DNA from: Bin87 sp963666865
GTDB taxonomy: Bacteria; Chloroflexota; Dehalococcoidia; Lucifugimonadales; UBA3495
Length of the DNA: 64,000 nt
Assembly (NCBI GenBank): GCA_963666865.1
Contig: OY763072.1
Span: 3,348,001 to 3,412,000, forward strand
Reading direction: 5' to 3'
Shown here: positions 51,321 through 61,299 of the stretch, piece by piece
Numbering within the stretch: the first letter of the stretch is position 1
Layout: each line of letters begins with the position of its first letter
Made by a program: the position numbers and the translations under genes
Notes under the pieces: model-generated
Databases searched by the model: none
The model's input: only the letters and a program-made list of their open reading frames with translations
What the model was told of the DNA's origin: nothing

Positions 51321-53696
51321 TCAGCGCAGCAGTTCCGCGATAGAGTCGGCATTCGCGCGCATCATATCGATGTAGCCGGCCCAGGGGTCAGCGGCCATGG
51401 ATTGGATGATGCCCACCTGGATGCCGGCGTCGCGGGCGACCTGTTCCAAAGCGTCGGCGGAGAATTGCGGTTCCGCGAAGACGGCCGGTAGGCCCTCGTC
51501 CTCAACCAGGTCCAGCACCCGAGCGATGTCGTCAGGGGAAACAGCGCCGCCGTGGCCGCCGACGAAGGCCATCACCTCGAAATCATACCGTGTGCCGAAG
51601 TATCCGAAGGCGTCGTGGAAGGTGACAATCACCCGGCGCTCATGGGGGATGTCGGCAAGGGCGTCGTTGATGTAGGCGTCCAAGTCCTCCAGCTCGGCGA
51701 TGTAGGCGGCGGCGTTGTCCATGTACGCCGCCGCGTGGTCCGGGTCGGCGGCAACCAGGCCGTTGGCGATCTGGTTCACGTAGTGGACGACCATACGGGG
51801 GTTCTGCCAGAAGTGCGGGTCGCCAGCTCCGTGATCGTGGCCATGGTCGTGGCCGTGTCCATCGCCGGCTTCCATGTGGCCCGCTTCAGGATGCTCTTCG
51901 CTGCCCAGGATTCCTACGAAAGCGATCTTGGTGGGGTTTCCGTCCACCTCCCAGTGGCCTATCTCCTCCAGGTCGTGGGCATCCAGCGCGATAACTTCGC
52001 CGGCGGCGGAATCGGTGATGAAGATATGGCCGGGCGCCGTTGCGATGTGGGGCCGCGCCCAGAAGCCGGGATCAATTTCGTCGCTGAGGAAGCCGGAGGC
52101 CGAGGCCAGCAGGTCCAGGTCGTGGGCTTCGTACATCCGCAGCTCGCCGTCGCTCATCACGACCAGCAGGAGCTCACCGTCGTAGCTCAGGGCCACCTGA
52201 ATGGGGCGCAGGCTCTCGGTGGCGGGGATCAACTGGTGCATCTCTCCCTCTTCCGGCTCGACCACGTAGAGGCCGACGGCGGAGCCCAGGGCGAAGAAGT
52301 GGTCCAGGCCGTGATAGCCCCACACGGAAGTCAGGCGGAAGTCTTCGGGAGAACCTTCCGGAGCGGCGACGAAAATGTCTTCGTAGTGACCGTCATGGAC
52401 TTCGACGGCCAGCACGCCGCCGGTGCAGCCGAAGACGGCCATGTGCCCATTGCCGGCATCGCCGTGCAGGTCGGGACAGCCCTCGGCGCGATGCAGCGCG
52501 TTGCCATCAAGGTCCCAGATCTCCGCGCCGATGGGCAGGCGGTACTCCTCTGGATTGCTGGCGTAATCGGGATGCTGGATGGTGACTGCGAACAGGTCGC
52601 CCTCTATGGGAATGGCAGCGCCGTGTTGGGGACCGGCGTTGAGAACCGTCGGCGTGTAGGAAGCGCCGTCGTGCTCGAGCTCGTGTTCATTGATCAGCGC
52701 GATGTCTCCGGAGCCGTCGTAGTAGATGGTGGCCCATTCTCCGCCCACGTACATGTGAACGGGGCGGTCGCCGGACAGGTCAAATCCCAGTCGGCTGATG
52801 TCCGAATGCACCAGGTCGAAGTGGTCGCCATGCGCTTCCAGGTAGATGCCGCCGTCGAAAACGTGGGCGGTGTTGGCGTCGCTGGAAACGGCGAAGGCAT
52901 AGCGTCCGCTTTTGCTGGCGTAGATCCGGCCGGCGCGGGAACCCAGGTCAAATTCGCCCTGGTGCACCTCCCCGGATTCCAGTTCGATGACGGACATGGC
53001 GCCGGTTTCGCCGTCGCCGATCAGCAGCCGCCCTTCCAGCTCCACGGCCGCTTCTCCGTGGCCGTGGTCATCGTGGTCGTCATGATGGTCACCTTCGGGG
53101 AACGGGAGTTCAACCAGTTCCTGGGGTTCCAGACCGTCCGAGGCGATCACGTGGACCGCTTCGGGAGAAGCCGCGTTTTCGATGAGTTCTTCTACCTGCA
53201 CAGCCAGTTCGGCGCCGTTGGTTATTACAACACTGGCTTCGGCGATCCGCACGCTGTCCTGCGGCGTGCTCTGCCAGGCGTGCACGTCGCTGCCCAGCGG
53301 CACGAGGCTGCTGACGGACACGCGATCCCCGCCGACGCGGGCCGCCAGATCGGCAAGGATTGCATTGCCGGCGACTACGTTGATGGGTTCAGCAACGGTT
53401 GCGGACGCCGGCGCGGCGGGGTTAGCCGGCGCGCTGGCCGGGGCCGCGGCGGCCGCCGGCGCGGCGGCCGGAGCCGCGGATGATGCGGGCGCGGCGGACG
53501 CCGGGGCGGCCGCGGCGGGGGCAGCGGGGGCCGAACCTGCGGAGGACGATGTGTCGGCCGGAGGGAGCGCCGACTCTTCGCCTCCGCAGGCGGTCAAAAA
53601 GAGCGCCCCGGCCATCAGCACAAAGGCCATGGCCGCGGCCCGAAACAGGGCGGGGTGGTTGAGGCGCGGGATACGGTAGTGGGTGCGGTTGTTCAT
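51321..53696 (-). CDS. ZnuA-type zinc-binding lipoprotein interrupted by an AztD-like beta-propeller
   Basis: 791 residues from the ATG at 53696 (GGAG 8 bp upstream; an upstream TTG is less likely). Signal and lipobox FLTAC are at residues 33-37. A long Ala/Pro-rich linker runs over 50-100. The N-lobe of a cluster A-I zinc-binding protein spans about 103-191, including LGSDVHAWQSTP with H139. A His-rich run (204-213) leads into a beta-rich insert (about 218-600). Its features (GCPDLHG near 407, AVFGC near 424, blades ending in YVVEPEEGEM and VIALDAHDL) resemble the zinc chaperone AztD. A second His-rich run (602-622) leads to the C-lobe (624-791) with H628 in GDPHFWQNP and H694 in VTFHDAFGYF, the other two zinc ligands. 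Fused chaperone and binding protein, not just a long His loop. Confidence 0.85.
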   Translation of the reverse strand: MNNRTHYRIPRLNHPALFRAAAMAFVLMAGALFLTACGGEESALPPADTSSSAGSAPAAPAAAAPASAAPASSAAPAAAPAAAAAPASAPANPAAPASATVAEPINVVAGNAILADLAARVGGDRVSVSSLVPLGSDVHAWQSTPQDSVRIAEASVVITNGAELAVQVEELIENAASPEAVHVIASDGLEPQELVELPFPEGDHHDDHDDHGHGEAAVELEGRLLIGDGETGAMSVIELESGEVHQGEFDLGSRAGRIYASKSGRYAFAVSSDANTAHVFDGGIYLEAHGDHFDLVHSDISRLGFDLSGDRPVHMYVGGEWATIYYDGSGDIALINEHELEHDGASYTPTVLNAGPQHGAAIPIEGDLFAVTIQHPDYASNPEEYRLPIGAEIWDLDGNALHRAEGCPDLHGDAGNGHMAVFGCTGGVLAVEVHDGHYEDIFVAAPEGSPEDFRLTSVWGYHGLDHFFALGSAVGLYVVEPEEGEMHQLIPATESLRPIQVALSYDGELLLVVMSDGELRMYEAHDLDLLASASGFLSDEIDPGFWARPHIATAPGHIFITDSAAGEVIALDAHDLEEIGHWEVDGNPTKIAFVGILGSEEHPEAGHMEAGDGHGHDHGHDHGAGDPHFWQNPRMVVHYVNQIANGLVAADPDHAAAYMDNAAAYIAELEDLDAYINDALADIPHERRVIVTFHDAFGYFGTRYDFEVMAFVGGHGGAVSPDDIARVLDLVEDEGLPAVFAEPQFSADALEQVARDAGIQVGIIQSMAADPWAGYIDMMRANADSIAELLR

Positions 53697-53738
53697 CTGG
53701 CGTACTCCGTGGGTGCGGCTTGGCTTCAAACGAGGCCC

Positions 53739-53781
53739 TGATACCGGGTATCAAATGAGGATATAGCAGATACCAAGTATC
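53739..53781 (-). promoter_or_regulatory. Two Zur-type operators bracketing an extended -10 promoter of the zinc lipoprotein gene
   Basis: TGATACCGGGTATCA (53739-53753) is a perfect 7-1-7 palindrome. GATACCAAGTATC (53769-53781) is a second copy of the same arms. Between them, on the minus strand, TGCTATATC (53768-53760) is an extended -10 element. The transcription start would fall near 53753, so one site covers the start and the other the region just upstream of -10. Repression at both would block the polymerase. The sites are 29 bp apart centre to centre. Confidence 0.65.
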
Positions 53782-53870
53782 AACAAATTATTACTGATAT
53801 ATTGTACCAATAATTACGGATTAAAGGTACTGCGTCTCAACAGAGCGGGAAAAAGAAAGAGCGCGTGGCC

Positions 53871-54338
53871 TTAGGCAGAGGAGCACTCGACGCAACGGCC
53901 GTACACTTCCAGCCAATGACCGCTCATCTGGAACCCGGCCGCCGCCGCCGCCTCGCGCAAGGCATCTTCCACGTCACATTCCGTAAGGTCGGTGGAGGCG
54001 CCACATACGGCGCAGAGCATATGATGATGGTGTCCCTGGTGGCTCAACTGATACCTAAGATCTCGATCTTCAAGGAGCACCCGGCAAACCAGGTCGGCTT
54101 CGACCAGCAATCGCAACCCCCGGTACACGGTAGCCCGGCCCACACAGGGCAGGGCAGCGCACAGTTCTTCGGCGGTAAAGGGACGACCCTGGGCCGCCGC
54201 CGCGCTGATGACCAGCCGGCGCGGCTCCGTGTCTCGGTAACCCAAATCGGCCAGCTGGGAGACGATGTCGTCCACAACGGCTGCGGAACGGGGCCGGGGA
54301 TGGTTGTGGCCTTTATGACGGGTGTTTGACGCGAGCAT
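53871..54338 (-). CDS. zur: Fur family transcriptional regulator, probably Zur
   Basis: A 155-residue Fur-family regulator. Winged-helix part: VVDDIVSQLADLGYRDTEPRRLVISAAAAQGRPFTAEELCAALPCVGRATVYRGLRLL. Metal-binding dimerisation part: YQLSHQGHHHHMLCAVCGASTDL and a C-terminal YGRCVECSSA, giving two CxxC pairs. Location next to a zinc uptake operon and shared palindromes at both promoters support zinc specificity (Zur), though Fur-type specificity cannot be proved from sequence. The ATG at 54338 has no Shine-Dalgarno; the leader would be only about 14 nt. Confidence 0.85.
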   Translation of the reverse strand: MLASNTRHKGHNHPRPRSAAVVDDIVSQLADLGYRDTEPRRLVISAAAAQGRPFTAEELCAALPCVGRATVYRGLRLLVEADLVCRVLLEDRDLRYQLSHQGHHHHMLCAVCGASTDLTECDVEDALREAAAAAGFQMSGHWLEVYGRCVECSSA

Positions 54339-54342
54339 TTTT

Positions 54343-54387
54343 GATACACCGTATCGTTACGATAGCGGCTGTGGGCCGCGTTGTCAA
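54343..54387 (-). promoter_or_regulatory. Promoter of the Zur-type gene with overlapping operators
   Basis: Minus-strand TTGACA (54387-54382) and TATCGT (54364-54359) are separated by 17 bp. GATACACCGTATC (54343-54355) lies at the transcription start just before the ATG, and TATCGTTACGATA (54352-54364) overlaps the -10 box. The same GATAC...GTATC arms occur at the zinc lipoprotein promoter, indicating negative autoregulation. Confidence 0.6.
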
Positions 54388-54405
54388 CGGCGCAAGAGCA
54401 AGATT

Positions 54406-54470
54406 ATCACTCCGGCGGAAGCCGGAGTCCAGAAAACGCTCCTGGATTCCGGCTTTCGCCGGAATGACGG
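54406..54470. repeat. Short inverted-pair repeat, family B
   Basis: TCACTCCGGC-GGAA-GCCGGAGTCCAG (54407-54432) faces CTGGATTCCGGC-TTTC-GCCGGAATGACGG (54442-54470) with only 9 bp between. It sits between the zur gene and the arylsulfotransferase-like gene. Confidence 0.75.
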
Positions 54471-54522
54471 TTTAGGGGCGTGGGAGTGACGGTTTAGGGG
54501 CAGGGGTTGTGCGCGGCCCTAC

Positions 54523-54531
54523 TGCTATAAT
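54523..54531 (+). promoter_or_regulatory. Extended -10 element upstream of the arylsulfotransferase-like gene
   Basis: TGCTATAAT is a perfect extended -10 element, ending 33 bp before the ATG at 54565. No good -35 box was found at 17 bp. Confidence 0.5.
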
Positions 54532-54564
54532 CGCGCCGCAACCTGCTCTTGCGGAGGAACACTG

Positions 54565-55692
54565 ATGGGCTGGTCAATTCATCACCCGGTGGGGCTTATC
54601 CATTACACGCCGGCGGCGTGCCAGATGGGCTACACGCTGTTCTCCACCACCCGGGGCGGCAAGGATGCCTACCTCATCGACCTGAACGGCAACGTCGTGC
54701 ACCGCTGGCATTCCGAGGAGGGCATCCACTACGCCTACCTGCTGGATAACGGCAACTTGCTGTGCCGCACCTTCCCGCCCGTGGACGCCGGCGGATATGA
54801 GACCGTGGGCGGCTCGTCGGCCAGCATCATCGAGCTGGACTGGGACGGCAACCTGGTGTGGGCCTACCGCGACCCCACCCTGCACCACGACTACGAGCGC
54901 CTGGCCAACGGCAACACGCTGCTGCTCATGTGGGATCCTCTGCCCGACGGGCTGGCAGCCCAAGTGCAGGGCGGCTACGACGTTGATTTCGCCCTGGGTA
55001 TGCTGGGCGACGTGGTGCGGGAGGTTACGCCCGACGGCGCCACGGTGTGGGAATGGCGCTCCTGGGAACATCTCGACACCGCCGAGGACGTTATCTCCCA
55101 CATGGAGCCACGTCGCGAATGGACCCATCAGAACTCTCTCAACGTTACCGCCGATGGCGACCTCCTCGTCAGCTACCGGCTCACCAGCACCGTGGGCATC
55201 GTTGACCGTCAGACCGGAGCGTTCAAGTGGAAGTGGGGCCCAGGCGAGCTCTACCAACAGCACCATCCCACCTGGCTGGACAGCGGCCGCGTGCTGATTT
55301 TCGACAACGGCAGCCACCGCCGGGGCGCCAGTCACTCGCGGATCGTGGAGGTTGACCCGGCCACCAACGAAATCCACTGGCTGTACCTGGGAATGCCGGC
55401 CATCTCCTTTTACAGCTACAACATCAGCAGCGCCGAGCGGCAGCCCAACGGGAACACGCTGATCTGTGAAGGCGCGCCCGGACGCATGTTTGAAGTGACG
55501 CCGCGTGGCGAGGTGGTCTGGGAGTACATCAACCCATTTTTCCAGTACAGTGGAGCCGCCGGCGGCGGCCCCGGCATGGAGTACACCAACGCCACCTTCC
55601 GCTGCCACCGCTACGCCCCCGACCACCCGGCCCTGGCCGGCCGTGACCTGGACCCGGCGCGGCACTCGGGGACGAACCGGTTGCTGCGGTGA
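54565..55692 (+). CDS. Arylsulfotransferase (ASST)-like beta-propeller protein
   Basis: A 375-residue propeller protein of the ASST/Arylsulfotran_2 type: GKDAYLIDLNGNVVHRWHSEEGIHYAYLLDNGNLLCRT, ASIIELDWDGNLVWAYRDPTLHHDYERLANGNTLLLMW, WTHQNSLNVTADGDLLVSYRLTSTVGIVDRQTG. The DxxGNxVxxW blade motif recurs. Histidines in THQN and LHHDY match active-site positions of the family, but catalysis is not assured. No signal sequence is seen. GGAGGA lies 6 bp before the ATG. Confidence 0.82.
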   Translation: MGWSIHHPVGLIHYTPAACQMGYTLFSTTRGGKDAYLIDLNGNVVHRWHSEEGIHYAYLLDNGNLLCRTFPPVDAGGYETVGGSSASIIELDWDGNLVWAYRDPTLHHDYERLANGNTLLLMWDPLPDGLAAQVQGGYDVDFALGMLGDVVREVTPDGATVWEWRSWEHLDTAEDVISHMEPRREWTHQNSLNVTADGDLLVSYRLTSTVGIVDRQTGAFKWKWGPGELYQQHHPTWLDSGRVLIFDNGSHRRGASHSRIVEVDPATNEIHWLYLGMPAISFYSYNISSAERQPNGNTLICEGAPGRMFEVTPRGEVVWEYINPFFQYSGAAGGGPGMEYTNATFRCHRYAPDHPALAGRDLDPARHSGTNRLLR

Positions 55693-55711
55693 ACTTCAGG
55701 GGGTTGGTCGC

Positions 55712-55740
55712 TTGACGGCCTCCCCAGCGCGTGCTATTCT
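55712..55740 (+). promoter_or_regulatory. Sigma-70 promoter of the TPP-riboswitch operon
   Basis: TTGACG (55712-55717) and TATTCT (55735-55740) are 17 bp apart. Transcription would start near 55747, immediately before the riboswitch. Confidence 0.65.
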
Positions 55741-55756
55741 CGCGCCACAAACGAAT

Positions 55757-55856
55757 AGGATTCTGGCGGGAGCTTGGTTATGCCAGGCTGAGAGGGTGGC
55801 CGTAACAGCCGCCGACCGTAGCACCTGATCCGGGTAATGCCGGCGTAGGAATTCGG
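55757..55856 (+). promoter_or_regulatory. TPP (THI-box) riboswitch
   Basis: The conserved TPP-aptamer words appear in order: CTGAGA (55788-55793), GACCGTAGCACCTGATC with ACCTGATC at 55823-55830, GGTAATGCC (55833-55841) and GCGTAGGAA (55843-55851). Together these are diagnostic of a TPP riboswitch. It lies between a sigma-70 promoter and an intrinsic terminator, upstream of an SSS transporter and thiC, so thiamine pyrophosphate should switch this operon off by termination. Confidence 0.93.
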
Positions 55857-55870
55857 AAATTGACTTGTTA

Positions 55871-55902
55871 GCCGCCAGAGTTGGAAAACCTGGCGGCTTT
55901 TT
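55871..55902 (+). terminator. Intrinsic terminator, riboswitch expression platform
   Basis: GCCGCCAG (55871-55878) and CTGGCGGC (55890-55897) form a perfect 8-bp stem, followed by TTTTT. It stands 20 bp after the TPP aptamer and 55 bp before the transporter gene, the position expected for ligand-controlled termination. Confidence 0.9.
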
Positions 55903-55956
55903 GCTGCCCAACCGCCGCTTTGGCCCAATGGCCCAGAGCGGCCGGGAGGTTCCGTA

Positions 55957-57456
55957 ATGCTGGATACCACGCTGGGCATCGTCACACTGGTAATCGCCTG
56001 CGCCGCGTTCCTGGTTCTGGGTTTGACCTACGCCTGGCGTCGCCGACGCCAGAGCGTTGAGGACTACACCATCTCCCGCAACCATGCGCCGGTCAATGTC
56101 GGGGTGGCGACCCTGGTCGCCTCGATGTTCGGTACCTGGGTGCTGCTCAGCCCCGGCGAGTCGGGGGCGAACTTCGGCATCATCTCGCTAGTGGGTTATG
56201 CCCTGGGCATGGCCGGCATTCCGGTGATGTTCATGTTCGTGGGGCCGCGGATCCGACAGCTGATGCCCAACGGCCACTCCGTTACCGAGTACGTGCGGCA
56301 CCGCTTCGGGATGGTCCCATTCGTCGCCATCTTCGTGGTGATCATCTTCGTGATTGGCATATTCATCACGGCGGAGATGACGGCGATCACGGCGGCGGTG
56401 AGCATACTGACGGGATCCCCGGCCTGGGCGACTGCCGTTGCGGTGGGCATCGTGGTTATCGCGTACACCGCCTACGGCGGTCTGCGCGTCTCCATCTTCA
56501 CCGACCGGATCCAGTTCTGGGTCCTGATCCCGGTGCTGCTTCTCCTGCTGGTGGTAGCTGCCGCCCTGGTGGGTAGCGCCGGAGCCTGGAAAGGGGCTGG
56601 CGAAGCCGGCGCATTGTCGGTTTCCAGGGCCGACAGTTACTTCTTCGCCATCGTGCTGATTATAGGCATCGTGGCCTCCAACGCCTTCCATCCCGGGATG
56701 TGGCAGCGGGTGTACACGGTGGAGAACCAGCGGGCGCTGAACCGCAGCCTGTGGGGAGCGGCGGGTATCGCCATACCTTTGACGTTTCTGATGGGAATGG
56801 CCGGCATTGCGGCGGTGGGCAACGGATCCGTTGGCCCATTTGAGTATCCGGCGGTGGCGGCGGCGCTGTTCACATTGGCCGCTGATGTGTTTCCTCTGTG
56901 GATGCACTTCCTGATGCTCATCTGCGCCCTGATGCTGGCCATGAGCACGCTGGACACGCTGATGAATGGCCTGGCGAGCGGGATGGCCGCCGACCTGGCC
57001 GGGATCGGGCTGGAGCGGGGGATGCTGATGGGCCTGGCCCGAGCGGTCACGGTGGTGGTGGCGATACCGGCGATCATAGTGGCGTCGCAGGGCCACAGCG
57101 TGCTCTACGTGTTCCTGATCGCCGACCTGCTGGGAGCGGCTATTGCGGTGCCCATGCTGGTGGGCCTGTACTCCAGCCGGATGCCGGGATGGGCAGTGCT
57201 GCTGGCGGGCGGCGTTGGCATCGTCATCGGAGCGCTGTTCTATCCCAAGCCCGATCTGCTGTCGCCCTGGGCACTGACGGCGCCCGTCGGCGGGCAGATG
57301 TTCTTTGCCTTCGCCTCAGCGCTGGTGGTGTCGTCGGTGATCTCTACGGTAGTCGTGTGGGGTCAGCGACTAGTGGCGCCGCAGAGGGAGTACGACTTCG
57401 CTATTTTGAACAACGATGTCAGTTTGATTGACGAGCCGGCGACCGGCGATGATTGA
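55957..57456 (+). CDS. Sodium:solute symporter family transporter, probably for thiamine or its precursor
   Basis: A 499-residue SSS-family protein with about thirteen helices. VEDYTISRNHAPVNVGVATLVASMFGTWVLLSPGE and AYTAYGGLRVSIFTDRIQFWVL are the family core. The TPP riboswitch ahead and thiC behind indicate that the substrate is thiamine or a pyrimidine precursor, as for ThiV-type SSS carriers; substrate is inferred from regulation only. GGGAGG precedes the ATG. Confidence 0.88.
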   Translation: MLDTTLGIVTLVIACAAFLVLGLTYAWRRRRQSVEDYTISRNHAPVNVGVATLVASMFGTWVLLSPGESGANFGIISLVGYALGMAGIPVMFMFVGPRIRQLMPNGHSVTEYVRHRFGMVPFVAIFVVIIFVIGIFITAEMTAITAAVSILTGSPAWATAVAVGIVVIAYTAYGGLRVSIFTDRIQFWVLIPVLLLLLVVAAALVGSAGAWKGAGEAGALSVSRADSYFFAIVLIIGIVASNAFHPGMWQRVYTVENQRALNRSLWGAAGIAIPLTFLMGMAGIAAVGNGSVGPFEYPAVAAALFTLAADVFPLWMHFLMLICALMLAMSTLDTLMNGLASGMAADLAGIGLERGMLMGLARAVTVVVAIPAIIVASQGHSVLYVFLIADLLGAAIAVPMLVGLYSSRMPGWAVLLAGGVGIVIGALFYPKPDLLSPWALTAPVGGQMFFAFASALVVSSVISTVVVWGQRLVAPQREYDFAILNNDVSLIDEPATGDD

Positions 57457-57463
57457 TGACTAC

Positions 57464-57522
57464 GTAGGGGCGAATAATTATTCGCCCCTACACACTGGAT
57501 TCCCGCTTTCGCGGGAATGACG
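57464..57522. repeat. Family A palindrome plus family B half in the transporter-thiC gap
   Basis: 57464-57491 is the perfect 28-bp GTAGGGGCGAATAA palindrome. 57495-57522 is a family B right half (CTGGATTCCCGC-TTTC-GCGGGAATGACG). The two stems stand between the SSS gene and thiC, in a transcript that should run through both. Confidence 0.9.
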
Positions 57523-57554
57523 GTTATCGAGACGTACAAGGAGGAAACCGGAAC

Positions 57555-59435
<1,881 letters not shown>

Positions 59436-59472
59436 GTCGGTTTGAGAAGCCGGGTCAATGCGTCCGGTTTTT

Positions 59473-59500
59473 GTAGGGGCGAATTATTATTCGCCCCTAC
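59473..59500. repeat. Perfect-hairpin repeat, family A
   Basis: GTAGGGGCGAATTA / TTATTCGCCCCTAC, a 28-bp palindrome 38 bp after the thiC stop. It may serve as a 3'-end hairpin. Confidence 0.88.
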
Positions 59501-59607
59501 ATTTTGGAAAACGGGATTTGCACAATCAAACCACCCGAAACGGAATGTTGTCGAGGGTGGCAACCCCAACGCAAAAGCATCGCGCCATGTGGTAAAGTGG
59601 CATTGTC

Positions 59608-59994
59608 ATGCTTCGTTTTCTCTGGCCTATCCTGATGATGTTCGGCCCGCAATTGGCGCCGCGGATCATCAAGTTCGTGCGGGCGTTGTACCGGCTGCAC
59701 CGGGATTCGCGCGTCAACATCCTGCTCAAGCTGCTGGTGCCGCTGGCGCTGGTGTACGCGGTATTCCCGGTTGATCTGGTGCGGGACCGGATCCCCTACG
59801 GTCTGGGCCGATATGACGACATCATCATTCTCGGGCTGGCGGTGTGGCTGTTCTGGAACCTGTGCCCTCGCGCTGTGGTCCGGGAGCACATGGGCGAACC
59901 GCCGCCGCCACGTCCTGAAGACCGGGACCCGGACAGCGTGGTGGACGGCCAGGCCAGGCCCACTGACGACACCGACGACAGGCCGGGCGGTTGA
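59608..59994 (+). CDS. DUF1232 (YkvA)-like small membrane protein
   Basis: A 128-residue protein. VNILLKLLVPLALVYAVFPVDLVRDRIPYGLGRYDDIIILGLAVWLFWNL matches the DUF1232 core (two hydrophobic helices with PxDLxxD between). The tail is rich in Pro/Asp. Function unknown. No clear ribosome binding site is seen. Confidence 0.75.
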   Translation: MLRFLWPILMMFGPQLAPRIIKFVRALYRLHRDSRVNILLKLLVPLALVYAVFPVDLVRDRIPYGLGRYDDIIILGLAVWLFWNLCPRAVVREHMGEPPPPRPEDRDPDSVVDGQARPTDDTDDRPGG

Positions 59995-60024
59995 TTGGCC
60001 GCCAGTTCAAACAGCATTAATTCC

Positions 60025-60053
60025 GTAGGGGCGGGTTTCAAACCCGCCCCTAC
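60025..60053. repeat. GC-rich palindromic repeat, family A relative
   Basis: GTAGGGGCGGGTTT-C-AAACCCGCCCCTAC is a perfect palindrome of 29 bp around one central base. It lies between the DUF1232-like gene and hemW, before the hemW start. Confidence 0.88.
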
Positions 60054-60066
60054 CCACAGGCGCATC

Positions 60067-61293
60067 ATGTACGATCCCTCACGCGGCATATCGCTGTACG
60101 TTCACGTCCCCTTCTGCCTCAGCAAGTGCCCTTACTGCGACTTCAACACCTATCAGGGGATCGAGTCTCAGTTTGGCGATTTTGTAGCGGCCGTCATCCA
60201 GGAAATTAAGGCCTGGTCAATCGCCCTGGGCCGGCCTGTCGTCAACACGGTATTTCTTGGCGGCGGCACTCCGTCCTACCTGCCCGATGGCGATGTGGCG
60301 CGCATTCTCGATGCTATCGCCGGCAACTATTCCGTTCGCGCCGACGCTGAGATTACCGCCGAGTGCAACCCCAATGACCTGACTGCCGCCCGGTGCGCGG
60401 ACCTGAGAGCCGCCGGGGTCAACCGGGTCAGCATCGGCGTGCAGAGCATGGACAACGGACTCCTCGCGATGCTGGGGCGCCGGCACGATGCTGGGGAGGT
60501 TGCGGAGGTACTGGCGCGTTGTCGTGACGCGGGCTTTGACAACGTGAACCTTGACCTGATGTACGGCCTGCCACGGCAGGACATGGTCCAGTGGCAGGAC
60601 ACAGTGGAACGGGTGATTGCGCTGGCTCCGGAACACCTGTCCCTGTACTCGTTGACGCTGGAGGAAGGCACTCCTTTGCGCCGCTGGGTGGAACAGGGTC
60701 GGCTGCCCGAACCTGACCCGGACCTTGCCGCCGATATGTACGACCACGCCCGGGGCGCCCTGTCCGACGCCGGCTATCGCCACTACGAAATCAGCAACTG
60801 GTCTCGGGTCGGTCGAGAGTCGGAGCACAACCTGGCCTACTGGCGCAACTTGCAATGGCTGGGCGTGGGGCCAGGGGGGCACTCGTCGCTGCGCATCGAG
60901 GATGGCGAGTCGGTCGGATGCCGCTTCTGGACGGTGCGCTCGCCTCGGGATTACGCCCGCCGTGCCGGTGCATGGGCGACGGAAGCCCATCCGTGGGCGT
61001 CGGTATCGGCAGATAGCATCGGAGCGGTCGCAACAGTTGACGACCTGGAGGTCATCGACGAGGCTACGGCGGCTTCCGAGACCATGTTCCTGGGGCTGCG
61101 CCTGCTGGATGGGATGGACCTTTCAGCGGCCTCAGCCCGCATCGGCATCGACCTGGTCGCCCGCTATGAGCGCGAATTTGCTGATTTGACCGCAGAGGGG
61201 CTGCTGGTGTGGGAAACGGGTGGACGGCTGCGACTGTCGGAGGCGGCGTACCTGGTGGCAAACCAGGTTTTTACGCGATTTCTAGTAGAATAG
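60067..61293 (+). CDS. hemW: Radical SAM coproporphyrinogen III oxidase-like protein HemW
   Basis: A 408-residue radical-SAM protein. SLYVHVPFCLSKCPYCDFNTYQ carries the CxxxCxxC cluster motif in the HemW/HemN context, and FLGGGTPSYL and SIGVQSMDN follow. HemW is a haem chaperone; the older HemN-like annotation is often wrong. The ATG at 60067 is chosen because the longer in-frame extension crosses the palindromic repeat at 60025-60053. No distinct Shine-Dalgarno is seen. Confidence 0.9.
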   Translation: MYDPSRGISLYVHVPFCLSKCPYCDFNTYQGIESQFGDFVAAVIQEIKAWSIALGRPVVNTVFLGGGTPSYLPDGDVARILDAIAGNYSVRADAEITAECNPNDLTAARCADLRAAGVNRVSIGVQSMDNGLLAMLGRRHDAGEVAEVLARCRDAGFDNVNLDLMYGLPRQDMVQWQDTVERVIALAPEHLSLYSLTLEEGTPLRRWVEQGRLPEPDPDLAADMYDHARGALSDAGYRHYEISNWSRVGRESEHNLAYWRNLQWLGVGPGGHSSLRIEDGESVGCRFWTVRSPRDYARRAGAWATEAHPWASVSADSIGAVATVDDLEVIDEATAASETMFLGLRLLDGMDLSAASARIGIDLVARYEREFADLTAEGLLVWETGGRLRLSEAAYLVANQVFTRFLVE

Positions 61294-61299
61294 CCGGCC

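Noticed and set aside
51552..53483. A 643-codon plus-strand open frame opposite the zinc lipoprotein
   Set aside because: It is antisense to a protein with recognisable domains and has the Val/Gly/His-rich composition typical of shadows.
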